NCBI RefSeq assembly: GCF_002878395.1
Contig: NC_061114.1
Coordinates: 162,265,367-162,329,366, forward strand
Length of the DNA stretch: 64,000 nt
From: Capsicum annuum
Taxonomy: Eukaryota > Streptophyta > Magnoliopsida > Solanales > Solanaceae
Direction of reading: 5' to 3'
Shown: piece by piece, positions 57,602-64,000 of the stretch
How the letters are laid out: the number at the start of each line of letters is the position of its first letter
Position numbering within the stretch: position 1 is the stretch's first letter
Position numbers and translations under genes: made by a program
The notes under the pieces: model-generated
Seen by the model: only the letters and a program-made list of their open reading frames with translations
Told to the model about the DNA's origin: nothing
Database searches by the model: none

Positions 57602-58324
57602 CATGTTGACATAATTCTCTGCCTCATGAGGAAAAGACAATTAATGTATTGGGAAGCTTATGACGCTGCCGATAGGATAATGAACCCCGACTTCTGCAAG
57701 AAGCTCAAGAATAGGTATGATCAACTTAATGGGAAGGCGTTAGCCCTTAGCGTGGGACTTGATTTACTAGTTCCTACGTTGGTTTTGGATGAAGAAGAAA
57801 TGAAAAATATGTTAGAGGGGATAGGCTAAATCCACACGGCAAGAGCTGAACCGAGGCAAAGAGGATTCTTGCAGTCATTAGCGTGAACGACATGTATTAT
57901 CATACTGTTGAGATAATACTCGAGGAGAGAAGGATCAATGTTTATGAATCCAACGTACCTCTAGTCGACAATTTTGATCTTTTTTTTCTCGTGGAGCCAC
58001 TGATGATAATGTTGCCCTTCTTGTTGAGGGAGAGTAAACTGATGAATCATTTGTCAAAGGAAGTGTTGATGAGGAAATCATGGAATTTTGAAGGTTGAAA
58101 TAAATGAATGATCCTTCCAAAAGAAAATGCCACTAAAGCGAGCGGCTCGCACGCTCTTGCACACATCGAATGTTTGCTGACCGGCACAGAAATGGCCTAG
58201 CTAACGAATTTTCTGTGCGACAACGCTATGGAAAACCTGCAAGAGGTCTGGGCTTATGGGGTACTAACTGGACGCTTGAAGCCTGTGTATATAGAAGATC
58301 CTGTGAAATAACAATTTTTAATTT

Positions 58325-58635
58325 CAAGTCACCCTTCACTTTATTACATGTACATGTAGTGGTAATAATTTTTTTCTGATGAAAGTTGAGTTTTTTATAA
58401 TGCAATAGATTGTCAATCTATCGTAAAATATATTGAATCTGTTCTGGTAGATAGTTTATCTGTTGCAATAGGTTGGTCATCTGTTGCATTACTCCAATAT
58501 TATTTCTGTGAATAATCTAAGTCTAATCTGTTGCAACAGTGTGAAGACCTATTTAATAATTTCCAACAAATGACCTAAATTTTACAACATATGCCTAAAT
58601 TTTTTTGATATTTTTCAACAGTTACGCTTGAATAT
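58325..58635. repeat. First copy of a ~300-bp direct repeat with CAGAT dyads
   Basis: Matches 59408-59720: 'gtagtg(g/a)taataattttt', 'gaaagttgagtttttataatgcaatag', 'aataggttggtcatct', 'gacct(a/g)tttgataa'. It follows the Ulp1-like gene directly, as its 3' flank. Confidence 0.8.
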
Positions 58636-58639
58636 CCTT

Positions 58640-58760
58640 GTGCTCGACACCACCAAATCAGTAGCAAATACACACACCACCATAAAAATTTTAGCAATTA
58701 GGCTTGAATATCCATGTACCCAACAACACCAAATCAGTAGCAATAATGACAATAATGTAG
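58640..58760. repeat. Short tandem duplication (~70 bp)
   Basis: 'ggcttgaatatcc(t/a)tgt' and 'caccaaatcagtagcaa' each occur twice, 70 bp or so apart. Confidence 0.75.
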
Positions 58761-59407
58761 TATCTTCTTGCTCGATTTTGTTTCTCTTCAGAAGCCTTGA
58801 CTTTGTTCAACAAATCCCAGATTACACGATTTGCTTGTGAAGAGTATCGTTCTTCATACCAATCAAAGTAATTGCATCCACCCAATTTCTATAAAAAAGA
58901 GAACACAATTACAAAATAATTACAAGTCAATAATTAATCAATTAATTAAATAAAAAAATATTACCTTTAAAATCTTACAAGTAAAAAACCTACGATTTGA
59001 ATTTTGTTGAGTTCAAGAAGTCTTTAACAGAGCTTCATGACCGCACTTACAATATCAAAAATCTTTATCACAAAAAATAGTGGAAGATGTGCTCGACATT
59101 GTCAAGCTCAATTGGAAAAAAAGAAAGAAATAAATTGAAGAATTTGGATAGATAAAAGAAGATGACGATGAAGAAGAAGATTTGAGAATTTAGGGTTAAA
59201 TTTTTGGAGGAAGATGAATATATAAGTCAATTGGAGGGGGGAATGACTGTTGGGGGCCAAGTGTCGGCAAGTCAGCAAAATGTGTCAGACTGACACATTT
59301 GATGCCTATTTTATTTTACGTGTTTAAAATGAACACTATCTACTTGATGCCTATTTTATTTTAGGTGTTTGAACTGAACACCATCGATGGATTCTGCCTT
59401 TTTTATT
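58761..59407. other. Spacer with a 55-bp duplication, no gene seen
   Basis: 'gatgcctattttattttacg/ggtgttt' appears twice (about 59300 and 59346), near 'gtgtcagactgacacatt', a short perfect dyad that could be part of a TE end. The small minus-strand ORF at 58691-58885 has no domain. Confidence 0.5.
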
Positions 59408-59730
59408 TCAATTCACTTTAACCTTTTTACACGTAGTGATAATTTTTTATGTCTAACGAAAGTTGAATTTTTATAATGCAATAGATTCTCCATCCGTTGT
59501 AACAGTTATTCTACCTGTTCTGACATATAATTTATCTGTTAAAATAGGTTGGTCATCTATTGCATTATCTCGATGTTTCTATCTAAGTCCATCTGTTGCA
59601 AAAGTGGAAAGACCTGTTTGATAAATTCCAACAAATTACCTACCTGTTGCAACATATGTCTAAATCTGTTTGACTTTTCCAATAGATGTGTCGTCTGTTG
59701 CAACAAATACATTATCTATTGCAATATTTG
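59408..59730. repeat. Second copy of the ~300-bp direct repeat with CAGAT dyads
   Basis: See 58325-58635; offset about 1,085 bp. Also contains 'gtcgtctgttgcaacaaat' near 59690. Confidence 0.8.
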
Positions 59731-60237
59731 AATCTAGTATTCCTTTTCAATTAATAAGTTCAAATCTAAGGATTAAATAAAATTCATAGACAAAATAAAA
59801 TAAATCGACACCTTCAGAAATTAGCTGAAATAAGTCAACGAATAAATAAAATGTAAAAATTTAGTTATGGGTACAAATATCAACAAATACATCAACAACA
59901 ATTTAAGTATGATGCCCAAGAATTACTTTGGGTTAGAATAGGTATAACTTGAGAAGGAGGACAACATTTTAGTCCAGTAACTATGACAAACTCCTTCCAA
60001 CCAAAATAAACAGGCATGCCATAGTAATTTATCCACACCTCATCCATCTTATCTTTGTTTTCTTACATAAACCTACACTTGAAAAATTAATATATCATTT
60101 TCATTTGGAAACAAGCATTGTTGTCCTCCAGCAAATCAAAAGGATAACAATAAATCAAACAAGCAACGATGAAGAATTCGAAGATGTTGTGGCTGGAAAG
60201 CAAGGCTGTCACGTCAAGTGAAGGTTGAAGTCGAAAA
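59731..60237. other. Spacer, no gene seen
   Basis: AT-rich, no recognised ORF or repeat. Confidence 0.5.
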
Positions 60238-60525
60238 GAAACTCAAAGCCCAACTATTTGTAGTCGAATATTAAATTCGCGAGGATTGAAATGAGAAATT
60301 TGAAGAACAGTTGGTTGGAAAAGAGTTGAGAGAAGCTGTCTAGAGAGGGATGAGAGACAGGTTGATTTGAATTGAAGAGAGGAACTCGAAGCCCAACTAT
60401 TTATCGTCGGAGGTAGAAGTCGCCGAGGGTTGAAGGGAGAAATTTTGCAGAACTGTCGGTTGGGAGAGAGAGGAGAGAAGCTGTCGAGAGAGAGGAGAGA
60501 GTGGTTGATTTGGATTGAAGAGGGT
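60238..60525. repeat. Two tandem copies of a ~143-bp purine-rich unit
   Basis: 'gaaactcaaagcccaactat' / 'gaactcgaagcccaactat' at 60238 and 60381, both followed by 'gagg.ttgaa..gagaaattt', 'gagagaagctgtc' and 'ggttgattt(g)aattgaagag'. Minus-strand reading is CT-rich like a 5' leader. Confidence 0.85.
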
Positions 60526-61370
60526 GTGGGTTGGGTTGATTTGTATTTTTGAAAAGATTAGAAAGTTTTGAAAATATTAATCAAGTCCACAATTAACTTA
60601 ATCAAGTTTTCTAATGATGTTTGACCTTTAAGTTGGTCAATGTCATCAATCTTTCAATCAAAACTTAAAAGACATCTTTCCTTCAATTTTCTCTAGTTAG
60701 TAGATGAAGTTGAATTAATAGATTAATAAAAAATAAAATGGAAGGTAAGGAATATAAGTACACGTCTTAATTGGTTAAAAATATAAAATTAAAAGTCCAA
60801 TAATAAATTAATAATTATTTAATATTTCATATTTTATTATTTTTAAAAATTAGTCAATAGAATGTAATTAAAGAAGATATTGATATTGTTCTTTTTATAC
60901 TTCTAAAATCACTGTAATTGTGATTAGTTATTAACTATCAATTATTATTTCACTATTTATAATTATTTTTAATATTTCATTGTTTTTGAAATATATAAAT
61001 GCTATACAAGAAAAACTCATTAATTTTATGTGAATAAGATATTCTATTAATAAATAATCTTAAAAGAATTCTCCGTACCTATACTATTATTTCTTTCATT
61101 TCATTTTGGTTAAATGCATTTCATTTTATATGATTATTAAGAATTTATAAAATAATTCTTTATTTATATTAATGGTATTCATTGAACCTAAAAATATTTA
61201 TTAAAATTATAATTATTAATATAATATATTATTAATTATAAATATAAAAAAAATAATTATTAATTAATTACTTAATAATTTAATAATTAATTAATTAATA
61301 TAGAGTAATATTTATTTTTAATAAAATGACCAACTAAATTGATTCTAAGGAGCAGCAGTAATAGTTGAGT
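60526..61370. other. AT-rich upstream region of the kinase gene
   Basis: No gene or TE recognised. 61190-61310 is extremely AT-rich with 'aattaattaatta' repeats, as often found a few hundred bases upstream of plant promoters. Confidence 0.55.
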
Positions 61371-61685
61371 TGCGTATTAATTTATGGGTGGCGGGCGGTT
61401 TAGCTTGTTGGTATTAAAGCTGCTAACCCCTCAAAGTGGACCAAACAAGAAACACCCAAGTCATCATTGTTACTTCAATTAATACTCCTAACTCTCACTT
61501 CTCTCTCTCTAACCATTTGTTCTCTCTATCTAACCTTGAAAACCAATCTACTCTACTACTACTCTTCTAACCAAAAAAAACCAAACGCTTAAATTTAGTC
61601 TTTTACTCCTCTTTATATATGAGTAGTTTTTTCAGTTTATCTCAATAATAATCTCAGCTCTCATAAAATCCCTTTGGCGCCAAAA
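61371..61685 (+). promoter_or_regulatory. Promoter and 5' leader of the USP-kinase gene, with uORF
   Basis: Contains CT-rich stretches (61496-61535, 'ctctctctctaacc') typical of plant leaders and a TATA-like 'ctttatatatgag' (61611-61623). If transcription begins at or before the CT-rich part, a 9-codon upstream ORF (61619-61648, ATG AGT AGT ... TAA) precedes the main start. If the TATA-like element is the true TATA box, the uORF would lie outside the mRNA. The leader ends 'ccaaaaATGAC', a fair plant start context. Confidence 0.5.
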
Positions 61686-64000
61686 ATGACACAGTTACAA
61701 TGTGTTCTTGCTGGGGGAGAAGGAGAAGGAGAAGATGGTAACAGAACAGTTATTGTTGGAGTAAAGATGGATGGTGCAAGTAGAGAGCTATTAACATGGG
61801 CTCTTGTCAAAGTTGCTCAACCTGGTGATCGTGTCATTGCTCTTCATGTTCTTAACAATAATGGTATCCGTTTTTCTGCCTATTCAAAATGGAAATATTT
61901 TCCTTTCGTAAAATTTTTTTCTTTTTTTCTGCTGCGACTTTTTGACACCCCTTTTTGTTTGTTTTCATTTTCTCCCCTTGAAACTAGAATTCTCAGATTG
62001 TTTTTCTGTAATTTATCCTGGAAAATGAAATGGTTTCTTCTGCTGGTTCCTTTTTTTTTTTTTTTTTTTTTAAAATTGGGTTTTCCCCCCACCTCTCTTT
62101 GGGACTTTTCTACAAAATCTCGTTTATTTTAGCTGAAATTGGGAAATTTGGAGTGAGCTTTTTTTCTTTCCTGAAAGCTGAAACTGAAAAAATTTCGTGT
62201 CATTTTCTCTGTATTTTTTTACCCTCCTTTTTTACAGTTTAAATTGGGAAGCAAGAATTATTGCTAATATTATTACTTTTCTCAAATTGGAAACTTGAAA
62301 ATACTGTAACAAGAATTATTAATGCCTGAAATTTCTTTTCTTTCCAATAGAATGTTTTTTTTGTTGGAACTCTTTTGCCTCAGCTTCTAAAAGAAAGTTG
62401 TGTGTTTGTTTTCTTGTTTTGGTACATTCCCCTTTCCCTATCCCAGTACAATTTGTCATATTTTTGATGTGATGATGTGAATATTTGAATGAGAATTTTG
62501 TTCTTTTCTGGGGTTAACATAAAAATGTCGTGTCTTCTTTGAGTTGTCCAAGTAGGACTTTTCTGTTCTTATTTTCTTTTTTTCATTTTCTATTTCTTCT
62601 TTCCGTGCTATATTAAAGTTGTAAGGATTTTGATTATGTTGGCACAGAAATTGTAGATCGTGATGGGAAGTCCTCACTGTTATCGTTGGTCAAAGCATTT
62701 GACTCTGTTCTTGCAGTTTATGAAGGCTTCTGTAATCTGAAGCAGGTAAACCTTCTGAATTTCATTATTTTGCCCACAAGGTTAAGTGTTTTTATTTTTT
62801 GGTTTGGGGCTTAAGTTCAGACTTAAATTTTATGTCTAGGGAAAATATTTTATATTGATGAAAAACCATTCTCAAGTGTTCTATTTTCTTGTGGGGAGGG
62901 ACGATGAATGGATTATGACATTGTTGGTGGATGGAAATATTGCGGCATTAATTTTTTGGTCCTTCTAATATGATCTCATAAAGATGGTCCTTTTTTTGGA
63001 AGGGGGGGGGGGGGGGATAAATAAGGATGGGAAATATGTTCTTACAGGCGTCATAAAGTGTTTTTGTCAGTTTGTTTCATATGGTTGATGTCTTGTTGGA
63101 GCGAAAGTTCGATATTTTTCTGTTATTATTGCAGGTGGATCTTAAGCTAAAGATCTGCAGAGGTACATCAATCCGAAAAATTATTGTTCGTGAGGCGAAT
63201 TCTTACTTAGCAACAGATGTTATAGTCGGGGCTGCCAATCATACAATTCGATCATCAGCTTCAGTTGCAAAGTACTGTGCTAGAAAGTTGCCAAAAGATT
63301 GTTCAGTCTTGGCTGTTAATAATGGAAAAATTGTTTTTCAAAGGGAGGCCTCATTAGCATCGTATGCCAGTTCAAAAGGTTGACATTACATTTGTTTTTG
63401 GTTTATTGAGCAATATCTGTAATTCATAATTACTGACTTTCTAGCTTTGTTTGTTTTCCTGCTTCTGTATGTAGAACTTGAGCATCACCATGGGAATCGT
63501 TTGCTTAGTGTAATTCAGAGGACACTGACTAAGAACTCTAGAGCATTAAACGACAGCACCGGGTTGAGGCCAACAAATTCCTGCAGGCAAGATGGTTATC
63601 AGACTCTGGGTGAGGCATTACTGAAAGCTGCTTCTGCATCAGCAGAGAATTCCCTTCAACAGAACTGTTCAATCTGTTCACCAGGCAGTCCACTGCCTGA
63701 TAATTCTTGTATCCAAACACATGAAGAGCCTTCAGACAATAACCATGATGATAATTCAATGGCGATAGTACCCGTGCAGAGGCAGGAGTCAGGTTCTAGT
63801 TCAATTACATTGCTGATCAAGGATTTGCCTGAAGTGAGACCTGGTTGGCCATTGCTTAGCCGAGTCATTTTATCAAATCAACAAGCTGCAGACACTTCAT
63901 CAATAAGAAAACTCTCTGTTGTTCAGTGGGCATTGTGTCTGCCGAGTAGACATCTTTTGTGCATTGAGGATTCAGAGAAGAGAGATCAACAGTCTGCTGC
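61686..64000 (+). CDS. USP-domain receptor-like cytoplasmic protein kinase, N-terminal part
   Basis: Exons 61686-61863, 62648-62745, 63135-63378 and 63475 to beyond the window; all borders are GT/AG and the phase is kept (1, 0, 1). The 348 residues seen start MTQLQCVLAGGEGEGEDG. Residues about 19-150 form a universal-stress-protein (adenine nucleotide alpha hydrolase-like) domain: 'TVIVGVKMDGASRELLTWAL' with 'VKVAQPGDRVIALHVL', 'SLVKAFDSVLAVYEGFCNLK', 'IIVREANSYLATDVIVGAAN' and 'SVAKYCARKLPKDCSVLAVN'. A Ser-rich linker of ~200 residues follows. The kinase domain, known from this family's architecture, would lie downstream, so kinase identity is from family knowledge. The ATG at 61686 is chosen because the frame opens 12 bases earlier with TTG only. 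No stops or frameshifts; the gene looks functional. Probably cytosolic or membrane-associated signalling. Confidence 0.9.
61864..62647 (+). other. Intron 1 of the USP-kinase gene
   Basis: 784 bp, donor AATG|GTATCC and acceptor TTGGCACAG|AAATTG; T-rich with a 25-bp poly-T run at 62048-62073. The codon split across it is restored as Glu. The ORFs 61880-62677 on both strands are intronic. Confidence 0.9.
62746..63134 (+). other. Intron 2 of the USP-kinase gene
   Basis: Donor AAGCAG|GTAAAC, acceptor TTATTGCAG|GTGGAT. A G run of about 14 at 63003-63016 may be unstable or misread. Confidence 0.9.
63379..63474 (+). other. Intron 3 of the USP-kinase gene
   Basis: 96 bp, donor TCAAAAG|GTTGAC (weak +3/+4) and acceptor GTATGTAG|AACTTG; restores Glu at the junction. 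Confidence 0.88.

Larger units (their letters stand above)
54733..58311 (+). pseudogene. DUF1985/Ulp1-type (C48 peptidase-like) transposon gene, multi-exon, inactivated
   Basis: Probable exons: 54733-55793, 55889-56038, 56571 to about 57345, 57602-58311, with GT/AG borders. N-terminus: Lys-rich, then an acidic stretch (54900-54970). DUF1985-like part: 'KSYFGCFLELPEDPSSHFCF' (55198-55257) and 'MVYGLLKRR', then after a 1-bp shift 'WINYSGMPVCFGL' and 'EFAIVTSLRCHHPEEPPP'. Exon 2 has 'DYPDEVSHPRMFRWLVAKSN'. Exon 3 has 'RQGQPNVEALHNQPTKADPG' and a Cys-rich 'CFYCECEECKDRQDKLFEKV'. Exon 4 has the peptidase-like end: 'CLMRKRQLMYWEAYDAADRI', 'RINVYESNVP', 'LLRESKLMNHLSKEVL', 'ECLLTGTE', 'EVWAYGVLTGRLKPV'. 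Defects: frameshifts near 54785 and 55310, stops at about 55390, 56583, 57130, 57849 and 58199. By C48 spacing the His, Asp and Cys positions read Tyr, Glu and Ser. Such genes are typical cargo of Ulp1-MULEs. Confidence 0.8.

Noticed and set aside
44180..59730. CRISPR-like array of palindromic repeats
   Set aside because: Spacers are irregular, repeats are degenerate, and the context is a plant nuclear genome with introns and TEs; no cas genes.
61674..61685. Start of the USP-kinase ORF at 61674
   Set aside because: The codon there is TTG; the first ATG in frame is 61686 and fits plant initiation.

Overview
This is nuclear DNA from a flowering plant, most probably a Solanaceae species and perhaps Capsicum. 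The reasons are the AT-rich repeat-packed sequence, introns with GT/AG borders, plant TE families (Athila-type Gypsy, Copia, Helitron, MULE, hAT and Stowaway MITEs, a LINE/SINE tail with a (TTG)n end) and a DUF1985/Ulp1-type transposon gene of a kind common in pepper. The genus is inference. There are no bacterial features. Only one gene looks intact and cellular: a universal-stress-protein-domain protein kinase that starts at 61686 and runs off the right edge with at least four exons.

Layout. 1-3300: 3' half of a dead Copia element with a probable 3' LTR. 3826-4853: a fold-back element with strand-asymmetric C-rich and G-rich halves. 4878-7780: a MULE with a 9-bp TSD, holding a long-TIR element (5411-7065), which itself holds a hAT MITE (5874-6466). 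8741-9011: a Stowaway MITE. 9352-15204: a Helitron on the minus strand carrying a ~121-bp tandem array that is split by a 3.2-kb insert. 16391-17266: a hAT-like repeat. 19136-32580: a structurally complete 13.4-kb Athila-type Gypsy element on the minus strand with LTRs, PBS, PPT, a perfect 5-bp TSD and a third, env-position ORF; its genes are broken. 32784-36221: a decayed Copia element on the minus strand. The host sequence at 36550-37060 is a diverged copy of 8670-8735 plus 15205-16330, so the TEs between 8.7 and 15.2 kb can be read as insertions into one duplicate. 40895-41720: a 5'-truncated LINE with a 14-bp TSD. 41943-43566: a second MULE with a 9-bp TSD, containing a 100-N assembly gap.

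From about 44 to 60 kb the window changes character. It is filled with short dyads built on the palindrome ATCTGTTGCAACAGAT, in several tandem arrays (units of ~105, ~173 and ~361 bp). Among them lie two related small genes that share a TATAAATAGGTCCCTCC-type promoter, a coiled-coil gene fragment whose 3' part is folded into an ~890-bp inverted repeat (47427-48320), and a multi-exon DUF1985/Ulp1-like pseudogene (54733-58311) that appears to have lost all three protease catalytic residues. I read this block as one or more Ulp1-type transposon territories, but I could not find its outer ends.

About half of the rest is AT-rich sequence in which I see no gene. Coordinates of TE ends supported by target-site duplications are exact; boundaries given as approximate are read by eye from repeat similarity.
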